Shown here piece by piece: positions 33,473-41,730 of a stretch of 64,000 nt of DNA. This DNA is from Mycolicibacterium gilvum (lineage in GTDB: Bacteria; Actinomycetota; Actinomycetes; Mycobacteriales; Mycobacteriaceae): positions 4,836,001-4,900,000 of the forward strand of contig NZ_UGQM01000001.1 in NCBI RefSeq assembly GCF_900454025.1. The letters run 5' to 3'. Positions within the stretch are counted from its first letter, which is position 1, and each line of letters begins with the position of its first letter. Position numbers and translations under genes: made by a program. A model generated the notes under the pieces. It was not told where the DNA came from and did no database searches. It worked only from the letters and a program-made list of their open reading frames with translations.

Positions 33473-34570
33473 TCAGGGGAACTCGACCGTGGCGGCGGCG
33501 CTTTCGGCGAGCACATCGGCGACGTCGTGGCGTCGGCGCCATGCCCGGCGCTGCCGGGCCGCGCCGTTGCCGTGCTCGGCCACGCGGGCGAGGCCGGAGC
33601 TGACCAGCTCACCGTCGCCCGAGGCGTCCAGTGCGGGCCCGATGCGTTCGACGAGTCGGTCGAGAAGCTCGACCATGGGCGCGGCCCCGTGGTCGGAGAG
33701 ATCGACGCCGTCGCCCTCGATTCCGCTGCGCGCGGCCATCCAGTAGGCGGCCTTGAGGACGTACGGGGCGAGCGGGCGGACTGCCTCGCCGCGGGCCTCG
33801 TCGTCGAGTGCGGTCATGACGCAGCCCCGCACGATCGCCGCGAACAGCACCGTCTCGGCGACCGTCGCGGGCACGTCGGAGACGCGCACCTCGACGGTCG
33901 GAAAGGTCGCCGACGGCCGCACATCCCAATAGACCATGCCCTGATCGCGGATGACGTTGGTGTCGCACAGCATCTGCACCGCGGCGTCGTACTCGTCGGC
34001 CGATTCGAACTGCGGTGGCGGCCCGGCGCCGGGCCATCGCGCCCACAGCACGGAGCGCCAGCTGGCGTGTCCGCTGTCTGCGTTGCGGTAGATCGCGGAG
34101 TTCGCGGTCAGACCCAGCAACAACGGCAGCCACGGCCGGAGCCGGTTGCCGACCCGGATCGCGGTATCGCGGTCGGGCACCGCGACGTGCACGTGACATC
34201 CGCAGATGCCCTGCTCGTGCGCGATCATCCCGTAGCGCTCACCGATGTCGCGGTAGCGAGGGGTGTCGGTGATCGGGAACTCGTGCGGCAGGGTCGGCGG
34301 CAGGCCGACCGCGAGCAGTCGGGCGCCGGCGTTCTCGGCGGCGTGAGCAGCGGTCCGTCGCAGATGGACCAGCTGTTCGCGGAGGTCGACGGTGGTGTCG
34401 ACGACGCCCGTGGCGGTTTCGACCTGACACCGGGTGAGCTCCAGTTGCAACTCCACCCCGTCGCGGGCGGCCAGATCGGCGACCTCGCGGTTGAGGGCCA
34501 CCGGCGCACCGGATTCCGGGTCGACGAGGAGGAACTCCTCCTCGACACCGAGCGTCGGGATCTCTGTCAT
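33473..34570 (-). CDS. Carboxylate-amine ligase, YbdK / glutamate-cysteine ligase type 2 family
   Basis: 365 residues. The start LGVEEEFLLVDPESG is the family hallmark (metal/ATP site). GCHVHVAVPDRDTAIRVGNRLRPWLP near residues 125-150 and EVRVSDVPATVAET complete the GCS2 fold. YbdK proteins have weak gamma-glutamylcysteine-forming activity; mycobacteria make mycothiol instead of glutathione, so the true amine and acid are uncertain. It is divergent from the LLM gene, with a perfect hairpin in the shared upstream region. Confidence 0.9.
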   Translation of the reverse strand: MTEIPTLGVEEEFLLVDPESGAPVALNREVADLAARDGVELQLELTRCQVETATGVVDTTVDLREQLVHLRRTAAHAAENAGARLLAVGLPPTLPHEFPITDTPRYRDIGERYGMIAHEQGICGCHVHVAVPDRDTAIRVGNRLRPWLPLLLGLTANSAIYRNADSGHASWRSVLWARWPGAGPPPQFESADEYDAAVQMLCDTNVIRDQGMVYWDVRPSATFPTVEVRVSDVPATVAETVLFAAIVRGCVMTALDDEARGEAVRPLAPYVLKAAYWMAARSGIEGDGVDLSDHGAAPMVELLDRLVERIGPALDASGDGELVSSGLARVAEHGNGAARQRRAWRRRHDVADVLAESAAATVEFP

Positions 34571-34587
34571 GGCTCCGGTGAAATATT

Positions 34588-34625
34588 GATCCGGCCCGTC
34601 GGATATTTCGACGACGGGCCGGATC
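34588..34625. repeat. Perfect 14-bp inverted repeat in a divergent promoter region
   Basis: GATCCGGCCCGTCG (34588-34601) and CGACGGGCCGGATC (34612-34625) are exact reverse complements around a 10-base loop. It lies between two divergent gene starts (34570 and 34695), where a terminator is not expected. It could be an operator or a leader hairpin. Confidence 0.75.
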
Positions 34626-34694
34626 GGGGTGAGGAAAGTCGATGCGTATATGCCCCTGCCCCCAGCGGTTCAAACCTGGACCTACGATCACGAT

Positions 34695-35519
34695 GTGGCA
34701 AAGGAATTCCGCTTCGGTGTCGGCGTCACCCGGGTGAGCACGAGAGCGAAACTCGAAGACGACGCCCGACGCGCCGAAGCTCTGGGTTTCGATGTGCTGC
34801 ACGTTCCCGACCACCTCGGAGGTCCCGCGCCGTTTCCGGTGATGACCGCGGTGGCGATGGCCACCACATCACTGCGGGTCGGCACCTTCGTGCTCAACTC
34901 GGCGTTCTACCGCCCGGCGTTGCTGGCGCGCGATGTGGCGGCCCTCAATGACCTGAGCGACGGACGTGTCGAACTCGGGCTCGGAACCGGCTATGTGCGC
35001 GAGGAATTCGACGCGGCGGGCATCCCCTACCCCACCGCCGGCGAGCGCGTCGACCACCTGAAACTCACCGCCGCCCATATCGCCGAGCACCTCCCCGACG
35101 TACCGATCATGATCGCCGGCAACGGAGATCGGGTCCTGCGCACCGCCGCACGGTTCGCCGACATCGTCGGATTCACCGGCGGAGACCGCGCCGCCACCGG
35201 CGACGAGGATCCCCTCGGCGACCGGATCGGGTTCGTGCGCGCCGCCGCCGGTGAACGGTTCGCCGCGCTCGAGCTCAACATCGCGATCACGGCCATGCCG
35301 CTCGACAGCTCGGGGCAGCCGGATCTGACGATCCCCAGGATCTCGCTGCCGGGCCTCTCCGACGACGAACTGCTGCGGCACCCCGGCGTGCTGTCGGGTT
35401 CGACGACCGAGATCGCCGATCGGATCCACGGCTACCGCGACGTCTACGGCATCAGTTACGTGATCGTGCAGATGCGCCACGCGGAGGCGTTCGGCGCGGT
35501 GATCGATCTCCTTCGCTAG
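34695..35519 (+). CDS. LLM-class F420-dependent oxidoreductase
   Basis: 274 residues from GTG 34695, which gives the normal start FRFGVGVTRV; an in-frame GTG at 34629 would add an atypical 22 residues. TIM-barrel luciferase-like landmarks are GFDVLHVPDHLGG, VGTFVLNSAFYRPALLARDVA, and LSDGRVELGLGTGYVREEFDAAGI. It probably uses F420 rather than FMN, as in the MSMEG_2516-type subfamily. Its stop overlaps that of the convergent cox4-like gene in CTAG (35516-35519). Confidence 0.87.
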   Translation: MAKEFRFGVGVTRVSTRAKLEDDARRAEALGFDVLHVPDHLGGPAPFPVMTAVAMATTSLRVGTFVLNSAFYRPALLARDVAALNDLSDGRVELGLGTGYVREEFDAAGIPYPTAGERVDHLKLTAAHIAEHLPDVPIMIAGNGDRVLRTAARFADIVGFTGGDRAATGDEDPLGDRIGFVRAAAGERFAALELNIAITAMPLDSSGQPDLTIPRISLPGLSDDELLRHPGVLSGSTTEIADRIHGYRDVYGISYVIVQMRHAEAFGAVIDLLR

Positions 35520-35785
35520 AGCCACAGATACAGCGCGGACAGCAACACCCAGATGCCGGCGCAGTAGGCCTCGAAGGCCGCGCGCAGCGGGATGGGCGCA
35601 TGGCGCAACTCCATGAAGTCCAGCCCGACGAGGCGGACCTTGACCGCGGCGATCGCAAGAACCAGAACCGCGACCAGGGACCCCGTTCCATGGTCGGCGC
35701 CGACGGCCCAGGAGAGCACCGTCGCGGCGACCAGCAACAGCCACGTCGCACCGGCGCGGTTCCTGAGCAGGGCGAGGACGGTCAT
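35516..35785 (-). CDS. Cytochrome c oxidase subunit IV-like (prokaryotic COX4/NorF-like) membrane protein
   Basis: 89 residues with three hydrophobic segments (WLLLVAATVLSWAVG, LVAVLVLAIAAVKVRLVGL, FEAYCAGIWVLLSALYLW). The motif AAVKVRLVGLDFMELRHAP is typical of the small subunit-IV proteins coupled to subunit III. Its ATG (35785) shares a base with the upstream stop (TGATG). No subunits I or II are in the window. Confidence 0.75.
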   Translation of the reverse strand: MTVLALLRNRAGATWLLLVAATVLSWAVGADHGTGSLVAVLVLAIAAVKVRLVGLDFMELRHAPIPLRAAFEAYCAGIWVLLSALYLWL

Positions 35786-36369
35786 CAGCTCACCAGGTAG
35801 AGGAGTGCGAACAGGAAGATCCAGAGCAGGTCGACAAGATGCCAGAAGCAGGCCGCACCTTCGACCAGAGCCGTTCGGGTGGTGCTCAAGTGGGTGCGCC
35901 GGGTTTGGCTGAGGACGAAGATCAGCGCACCGAGACCGAGGCAGACGTGGAACAGGTGCAGCCCGGTCAGGATGACGTAGTAGAGATAGAAGTCGTTGGC
36001 GCCCGGGCCGTGACCGGCGTCCGCCAGTGCGACGTACTCGGAAGCCTTCAGCGCGATGAAGACGATGCCCAGCGCCATCGCCGCGGCGACGGCGCTGGCG
36101 GCGATTTTTCGGCTCCCGGCCCGGATGGCGTTGAGCGCCAACACGACACACAGTGAACTGGTCAGCAGCACGAGGGTGTTGAGCACGCCGACGCCGATGT
36201 GCAGTGTCGTGCGTGCGGTGTCGAAAACCTCTGGGGCGTGGGCACGTTCGACCAGGAAGGTGACGAAGAACGCGCCGAAGACCAGCATGTCGCCGAACAG
36301 GAACACCCAGGTGCCGCTCTCACCGGGTATCCGGCGCACGGTGCGCGGCGGGGCCGCCGTGTCGGTCAC
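35785..36369 (-). CDS. Cytochrome c oxidase subunit III-like (NorE-like) protein
   Basis: 194 residues from GTG 36369 and five membrane helices. GESGTWVFLFGDMLVFGAFF and LTGLHLFHVCLGLG with the final CFWHLVDLLWIFLFALLYL match the COX3 family. The short five-helix form and pairing with a subunit-IV-like protein are like NorE/NorF, accessory proteins of nitric oxide reductase, or a detached caa3-type module. The start overlaps the upstream stop as GTGA (36366-36369). Confidence 0.8.
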   Translation of the reverse strand: MTDTAAPPRTVRRIPGESGTWVFLFGDMLVFGAFFVTFLVERAHAPEVFDTARTTLHIGVGVLNTLVLLTSSLCVVLALNAIRAGSRKIAASAVAAAMALGIVFIALKASEYVALADAGHGPGANDFYLYYVILTGLHLFHVCLGLGALIFVLSQTRRTHLSTTRTALVEGAACFWHLVDLLWIFLFALLYLVS

Positions 36370-37121
36370 GCCGGCTGGGCCTCGGGAAGCGCGCCCGCCT
36401 CCGCGCGTTGTTGGGCTTTGATCGACGTCGACATCACCGCGGTGGTGCAGAACAACCACACGACGAGCACCAGCCCGGGGATGTAGAAGGCGAACACCCC
36501 GTTCCACGCCAAGGGTCCGTCGTTGAAGACCACCACCACGCAGCCGGGCAGCGACAGCGTCGCCACCCACAGGTTGAGGTAGCCGTACCAGCGGGGGAAC
36601 GTGGGCGGGTCGGCTCTGTCGATGAAGGCGGCCGCGGCCAGCGTGAGGTTCTGGACGATGATCGTCCCGACGATGCCGATGAACCACAACCAGAACACGT
36701 CGTTGAGCGCCTGGGTCAGTTCGGCGGACCGTTCCTCGGGGCGGTAGGCGGCCACGCCGAGGAAGAACTGCGGGAACAGCAGGGCGGGAACGAACACGGT
36801 CGCCGCCATCAACTGGGTCATCGACAGCATGCCCCAGCCGCCCTCGACCCGCCGGATCCGCAGGACGATCGTGGCCAGGAACGGCAGGGCGAGCACCGCG
36901 GACAGCAACGCCCCGGACACCCCGAAACGGATCCAGAGCTTGTGCTCGACGAAGAACGCGGCGATCTCGTCGGCCGACGCCGCCGGCGACAATGGGGGGA
37001 ACAGCTGCGCGATCCCGGAGAAGCTGGCCCCGTAGAGCAGGATCATGATGGTGCCCGACCAGGCGCCGATGCGTTGCAGTGTCAGCTCCACGGGACGCAG
37101 GCTACCGGCCACACCGGCCAT
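36366..37121 (-). CDS. Multi-pass membrane protein linked to the cox3/cox4-like genes
   Basis: 251 residues with about six or seven hydrophobic segments, among them GTIMILLYGASFSGIAQLF, FWLWFIGIVGTIIVQNLTLA and FYIPGLVLVVWLFCTTAVM. I do not recognise a named family. Overlapping translation with the cox3-like gene suggests one complex or one assembly pathway. No heme ligands are obvious. Confidence 0.65.
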   Translation of the reverse strand: MAGVAGSLRPVELTLQRIGAWSGTIMILLYGASFSGIAQLFPPLSPAASADEIAAFFVEHKLWIRFGVSGALLSAVLALPFLATIVLRIRRVEGGWGMLSMTQLMAATVFVPALLFPQFFLGVAAYRPEERSAELTQALNDVFWLWFIGIVGTIIVQNLTLAAAAFIDRADPPTFPRWYGYLNLWVATLSLPGCVVVVFNDGPLAWNGVFAFYIPGLVLVVWLFCTTAVMSTSIKAQQRAEAGALPEAQPA

Positions 37122-37207
37122 GTTTTGACACTTTTGCCATAACGAGGGATCGTCATTGTGGGCCCGGCCGCTCGGCCGGGTAAGCTCCCAGCGTCTTTGC
37201 CCTAGCT

Positions 37208-37280
37208 GCCCCCGTAGCTCAGGGGATAGAGCACGGCTCTCCTAAAGCCGGTGTCGCAGGTTCGAATCCTGCCGGGGGCA
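37208..37280 (+). tRNA. tRNA-Arg (anticodon CCU)
   Basis: The acceptor stem GCCCCCG (37208-37214) pairs with CGGGGGC (37273-37279), with discriminator A at 37280. The D arm is GCTC...GAGC. The anticodon stem CGGCT/AGCCG holds loop CTCCTAA with anticodon CCT, and the T loop TTCGAAT is standard. It reads AGG codons, which are rare in this GC-rich genome. CCA is not encoded. A short T-run follows. Confidence 0.95.
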
Positions 37281-37298
37281 CTTTTTCCGACTGCCGAG

Positions 37299-37348
37299 CG
37301 TGGGCCTTGTGCACGCTTTTCGACGCAATCGCGTGCACAGGACCCACG
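37299..37348 (+). terminator. Long hairpin downstream of the tRNA
   Basis: Arms CGTGGGCCTTGTGCACGC (37299-37316) and 37331-37348 pair over 18 bp with two mismatches around a 14-base loop. It is 19 bp after the tRNA. It may end the tRNA transcript or be an intergenic palindromic repeat. Apart from this and the tRNA, I see nothing else in the non-coding stretch 37122-37475. Confidence 0.5.
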
Positions 37349-37475
37349 ATCGAGCGTGCTTTGTCCAGGTGAGCGGCCTGATTTCACCCGTTCCGGGGGA
37401 TGTCGACCCTCGCGCGTCCCGGCAGATTGAGCACCGGTCCTCGACGAACAGGGCGAGCGGCGGTTGGAGGCAGCG

Positions 37476-37703
37476 ATGCGGAAGTCCTACTACGCGTTAC
37501 CGATCCTGGCGGCGGGCGCTGTTGCCGCTGGGCTCATGGCCGGGTCGGCCGGGGCGGCCCCGGTGCAGGCGCCGATACCGACGGAATATCCATGGTGCGA
37601 GCTGGACGTGTGGTGCTACGACGACGACCTCCAGGTCGTCCTCAATCCGCGCAGCAAGCGCGACGACGTGCAGTACGGCGGCGGCGCCGCATTCGGCAAT
37701 TAG
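37476..37703 (+). CDS. Small secreted protein, unknown
   Basis: 75 residues from ATG 37476, with GGAGG six bases upstream. The Sec signal peptide (residues 1-27, LPILAAGAVAAGLMAGSAGA) is followed by a short mature part with WCELDVWCYDD, two Cys six residues apart, and an Asp-rich middle. Function is not recognised. It precedes the hemophore-related gene by 34 bp in the same direction. Confidence 0.65.
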   Translation: MRKSYYALPILAAGAVAAGLMAGSAGAAPVQAPIPTEYPWCELDVWCYDDDLQVVLNPRSKRDDVQYGGGAAFGN

Positions 37704-37737
37704 TGACGAAGTGACTCGACCACGAAGAGGAGTAGGT

Positions 37738-38091
37738 ATGTCTGTTCTCGTTCGATCCGTGGGGGCGATCGTGATCGCCGGCGCCGCGCTCCTTGGCAGC
37801 AGCGCACTCGCCGCATCACAGCCGCCGCCCCCGAACTGCTCCATCGCGGACCAGGCCGGGATTCTGTCGGGCGTGTCGGCCTCCTTGTCGGCGTACATGT
37901 TCACCCACCCCGATGTGAACGGGTTCTTCAGCGGCCTTCGTGGTCTCCCGCCCGAGGAGCGCCGCGCGAAGGTTGACGCGTACCTCGACATGAACCCGAG
38001 GGTGGAAGCCGATATGCAGGGAATCCGCCAGCCGATGACCGACTTCCGCGCTCGATGCGGACTTCCGCCGGCCGGCTTGGCCGACGACTGA
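37738..38091 (+). CDS. Hemophore-related secreted protein (Rv0203-like family)
   Basis: 117 residues. The signal peptide ends near ALAASQPP. The mature part has NCSIADQAGILSGVSASLSAYMFTHPDVN with a Cys near the start and ARCGLPPAG near the end, a likely disulfide. It also has the helical FFSGLRGLPPEERRAKVDAYLDMNP typical of the mycobacterial hemophore family, which carries heme for iron uptake. Heme-binding residues cannot be assigned with confidence. Confidence 0.78.
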   Translation: MSVLVRSVGAIVIAGAALLGSSALAASQPPPPNCSIADQAGILSGVSASLSAYMFTHPDVNGFFSGLRGLPPEERRAKVDAYLDMNPRVEADMQGIRQPMTDFRARCGLPPAGLADD

Positions 38092-38094
38092 TAC

Positions 38095-38799
38095 CTACGT
38101 GCCCCTGGTCTCGATGACTTTCGCGGCGACCTCGGTGAGCTTGGTGTTGCTGTCCTGCGACAACCTGCGCAACATGTCGAACGCCGCGACGTCGTCGACG
38201 TCATAGCGCTCCATGATGATGCCCTTGGCCTGACCGATGCGGTCACGGCTTGACAACGCCGATTCGAGTTGTTCGCTCTGCCGGCTGGCCATGATCGCCG
38301 CGGCGGCGTGCGCGGCCAGGATCGCGCCGATGGTCTCGGCCTCAGCGTCGAACGCGTTGGGCTCAAGCCCGAAAAGGTTCAATGCACCGGCGGTATGCCC
38401 GCTGGTGTACAGCTTGAACGACAGACCGGAGAGCACCCCGATCTCGGCGGCCGCCGGGGCGTACTTCAGCCAACGTTCCTCGCTCCGGAAGTCGTCGGTG
38501 CGCACGATGGTCTGGTCGAGGGCGGCGTCGAGACAGGGGCCCTCCTTGAACCTCATCTGGAGTTCGTCGAGTCGATGAGGCAGCTCGGACGTTCCCGCGA
38601 CCGACTCGAAGCGGCCCGCCGTGCCGACCAGCAGCACGCCTGCGGCGTCGACCCCCGGGATCAACGTCCTCGCCTCTGCGGTCACGTCCGACAGCACGTC
38701 CTCGACACGGCGCGGACTGGCGACCTGGCGGGCCAGCTCAGCCATCCGGCGGGCCAGCTCGTGGGTGGGCATCGGGTTCATCGTTACAGACTTCCCCAT
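38095..38799 (-). CDS. GAF-ANTAR RNA-binding antitermination regulator
   Basis: 234 residues. The GAF sensor domain covers about residues 25-165 (DAAGVLLVGTAGRFESVAGTS, GPCLDAAL). The ANTAR domain covers about 170-230, with the standard IGQAKGIIMERYDVDDVAAFDMLRRLSQDSNTKL pattern. ANTAR proteins bind paired hairpins in leader RNAs and prevent termination. This is common in mycobacteria for stress or lipid control. It is convergent with the hemophore-related gene, with stops 3 bp apart. Confidence 0.92.
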   Translation of the reverse strand: MGKSVTMNPMPTHELARRMAELARQVASPRRVEDVLSDVTAEARTLIPGVDAAGVLLVGTAGRFESVAGTSELPHRLDELQMRFKEGPCLDAALDQTIVRTDDFRSEERWLKYAPAAAEIGVLSGLSFKLYTSGHTAGALNLFGLEPNAFDAEAETIGAILAAHAAAAIMASRQSEQLESALSSRDRIGQAKGIIMERYDVDDVAAFDMLRRLSQDSNTKLTEVAAKVIETRGT

Positions 38800-38971
38800 A
38801 TCCCGCGTCGATTACGCAGCGGGGGTTTGCCCCGTCCACTGCTGGGAATGAAGGCGGGAGACACGGGATGCGGTCGACCGCACCTCATGTCCAGGTCTCG
38901 TCGGTTCAGACCAGAAGCCGGCGGGACCGCCTACGCCGGAGCAGTCACTCTGTTAGTTGTAGTACGGTGCT

Positions 38972-40195
38972 GTGGTGCGCTCGGCGGATGACGTGTGGAT
39001 TCTCGGTGGCTACCAGAGCGACTTCGCGTGCAATTACCACCGCGACGGTCGGGGGTTCTCGGAGCTGACCGCCGAAGTCGTCGAGTCGACGCTGCGCGAC
39101 GCCTGCATCGACGCCCGCGACATCGGCGTCGTCCACGTCGCCAATGCCTTCGGCGAACTCTTCGCCCATCAGGGCCACCTCGGCGCCATGCCGGCCACCG
39201 TCGTCGACGGACTCTGGGACACCCCGGCCACCCGGCACGAAGCGGCGTGCGCATCCGGTAGCGTCGCCGCGCTCGCAGCGATCGCCGATCTACGTTCCGG
39301 CGCGTACCGCACCGCACTGGTGGTCGGCATCGAGCTGGAGAAGACGGTGCCGGGCGACACGGCGACGTCCATTCTCGGCGCAGCGGCATGGACGGGGCAC
39401 GAGGGCCGCGACGCGAAGTTCATGTGGCCGCACATGTTCAACGCCGTCGCCGACGAGTATGACCGCAGGTACGGTCTCGACGAGTCGCATCTGCGCGCCA
39501 TCGCCGATCTCAACTTCACCAACGCGCGTGCCAACCCTCTGGCTCAGACCCGCGACTGGAGCGTGCCGACTCCGCCCACCGCCGATGACACATCCAACCC
39601 GGTGGTCGACGGCAGGCTGCGCAGACTCGACTGCAGCCAGCTCACCGACGGGGGCGCCGGCATCGTGCTCGTCAGCGACGCGTGGCTACGCGACAACCCT
39701 GCCGCCCGGCCACTCGGCCGCATCGACGGATGGGGCCACCGCACCGTCGGGCTGGGGTTGCGCCAGAAGCTCGACCACTCCGCGGGGAATCCCTATGTCT
39801 TCCCGCATGTCCGCAACGCCGTGCAGGACGCGTTCGGACGCGCCCGCGTCTCGCTCGACGACGTCGACGGGTTCGAGGTGCACGACTGCTTCACCCCGAG
39901 CGAGTACCTCGCGATCGACCACATCGGCCTGACCGAGCCCGGCCAGTCGTGGAAGGCGATCGAGCACGGCGAGATCGCGATCGGCGGTCGGCTGCCCGTC
40001 AACCCCAGCGGCGGGCTGATCGGCGGCGGGCATCCGGTGGGAGCCTCCGGGGTCAGGATGCTGCTCGACGCCGCTCGACAGGTCAGCGACACCGCCGGCG
40101 ACTACCAGGTCGAGGGCGCAAAGACGTTCGGCACGTTGAACTTCGGCGGAAGCACCGCCACCACCGTCAGTTTCGTCGTCGGGAGTACACCATGA
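38972..40195 (+). CDS. Thiolase-like (acetyl-CoA acetyltransferase / SCP2-thiolase type) protein
   Basis: 407 residues from GTG 38972. The nucleophile Cys lies in HEAACASGSVAALAA near residue 90, EVHDCFTPSE near 307, and the His in GGHPVGASGVRM near 352. The C-terminal second Cys of classic thiolases is replaced by LNFGGSTAT, as in SCP2-type thiolases and thiolase-like aldolases. It cleaves or condenses acyl-CoA chains. The stop overlaps the carotenoid oxygenase ATG (ATGA, 40192-40195). Confidence 0.85.
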   Translation: MVRSADDVWILGGYQSDFACNYHRDGRGFSELTAEVVESTLRDACIDARDIGVVHVANAFGELFAHQGHLGAMPATVVDGLWDTPATRHEAACASGSVAALAAIADLRSGAYRTALVVGIELEKTVPGDTATSILGAAAWTGHEGRDAKFMWPHMFNAVADEYDRRYGLDESHLRAIADLNFTNARANPLAQTRDWSVPTPPTADDTSNPVVDGRLRRLDCSQLTDGGAGIVLVSDAWLRDNPAARPLGRIDGWGHRTVGLGLRQKLDHSAGNPYVFPHVRNAVQDAFGRARVSLDDVDGFEVHDCFTPSEYLAIDHIGLTEPGQSWKAIEHGEIAIGGRLPVNPSGGLIGGGHPVGASGVRMLLDAARQVSDTAGDYQVEGAKTFGTLNFGGSTATTVSFVVGSTP

Positions 40196-41730
40196 CAGCC
40201 GGCACCCATCCCGAAGTCGTGGGCAAGTTCCTGTCCACGCTGCCCGAGGATGACGACCACCCCTACCGCACCGGCCCGTGGCGCCCGCAGACCACCGAGT
40301 GGGACGACGACGACCTCAGAGTCGTCGCAGGCCAGATCCCCGGCGATCTCGATGGGGTGTATCTGCGCAACACCGAGAATCCGCTGCACCCGGCCCTGAA
40401 GTACTACCACCCGTTCGACGGTGACGGCATGCTGCACATGGTCGGCTTCCGCGACGGAAAAGCCTTCTACCGCAACCGGTTCGTTCGCACCGACGCCCTC
40501 GCCGCGGAGAACGAGGCCGGCGGCCCGCTGTGGCCCGGGATCGCCGAGCCGATCGAGTTGGCCAAGCGCGACTACGGCTGGGGTGCACGCACTCTGATGA
40601 AGGACGCGTCGTCCACCGACGTGATCGTGCACCGGGGCGTCGCGCTGACGAGCCACTACCAGTGCGGCGACCTGTACCGCATCGACCCGTGCACCGGCGC
40701 GGATCTCGGCAAGGAGGACTGGAACGGCGGGTTCCCCACCGACTGGGGGGTGTCCGCGCACCCGAAGGTCGACGACCGCACCGGCGAGCTGTTGTTCTTC
40801 AACTACAGCAAGCAGGCGCCGTTCATGCGCTACGGAGTGGTCAGCCCCGCCGGCGACGTGGTGCACAACGTGGACGTACCGCTGCCGGGTCCGCGCCTGC
40901 CGCACGACATGGCCTTCACCGAGAACTACGTGATCCTCAACGACTTTCCGCTGTTCTGGGACACCGGGCTGCTGGAACACAACATCCACCTGCCGCGCTT
41001 CCACCGCGATGTGCCGTCCCGCTTCGCAGTTCTCCCCCGCCGCGGTAACACCTCGCAGATCATGTGGTTCGAGGCCGACCCGACCTACGTCCTGCACTTT
41101 CCCAACGCCTTCGAGGACGGCGACGAGATCGTGCTCGACGGGTTCTTCCAGGGCGACCCGGAACCCACCCAGGGCGTCGACAACGGCATGAGCCGTAAAT
41201 GGCAGCAGATCTTCCGGTCCCTGTCCCTCGACGGGATGCAGACCCGGCTGCACCGGTGGCGGTTCAACCTGAAGACCGGCGCGGTGCGCGAGGAGCACCT
41301 GTCCGACAGTTTCACCGAATTCGGCATGATCAACCCCGGCTTCTCGGGACGTCCCCACCGGTACACGTACGCCGCGACCGGCAAGCCCGGGTGGTTTCTG
41401 TTCGACGGCCTGGTCAAGCACGACCTGCACACCGGCACCGAGCAGAGATTCACCTTCGACGACTGCGTTTTCGGCAGCGAGACGGCGATGGCGCCGCGCG
41501 TGGGCGGCACGGATGAGGACGACGGCTACCTCGTCACGCTGACCACCGACATGAACACCGACGCGTCGTACTGCCTGGTGTTCGACGCGGCTCGCGTCGG
41601 CGACGGCCCGGTGTGCAAACTTCAACTGCCCGAGCGTATCTCCAGCGGTACGCACTCGACCTGGGCGGCGGGTTGCGACCTGCCGCGGTGGCGCGACAGC
41701 GAGTCGGCGGCCGGGGCGATCGGCCTCTAG
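40192..41730 (+). CDS. Carotenoid cleavage oxygenase family protein
   Basis: 512 residues. The four iron-binding His of the seven-blade propeller are visible at about 190 (GVSAHPKV), 237 (LPHDMAFT), 302 (VLHFPNAFE) and 488 (SGTHSTWA). PFDGDGMLHMV near the N-terminus and DWGVSAHP are family marks. It cleaves a conjugated double bond of a carotenoid, apocarotenoid or stilbene with O2. Coupling to a thiolase-like gene suggests the cleaved product goes to CoA-linked degradation. The substrate is not determined. Confidence 0.92.
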   Translation: MTAGTHPEVVGKFLSTLPEDDDHPYRTGPWRPQTTEWDDDDLRVVAGQIPGDLDGVYLRNTENPLHPALKYYHPFDGDGMLHMVGFRDGKAFYRNRFVRTDALAAENEAGGPLWPGIAEPIELAKRDYGWGARTLMKDASSTDVIVHRGVALTSHYQCGDLYRIDPCTGADLGKEDWNGGFPTDWGVSAHPKVDDRTGELLFFNYSKQAPFMRYGVVSPAGDVVHNVDVPLPGPRLPHDMAFTENYVILNDFPLFWDTGLLEHNIHLPRFHRDVPSRFAVLPRRGNTSQIMWFEADPTYVLHFPNAFEDGDEIVLDGFFQGDPEPTQGVDNGMSRKWQQIFRSLSLDGMQTRLHRWRFNLKTGAVREEHLSDSFTEFGMINPGFSGRPHRYTYAATGKPGWFLFDGLVKHDLHTGTEQRFTFDDCVFGSETAMAPRVGGTDEDDGYLVTLTTDMNTDASYCLVFDAARVGDGPVCKLQLPERISSGTHSTWAAGCDLPRWRDSESAAGAIGL

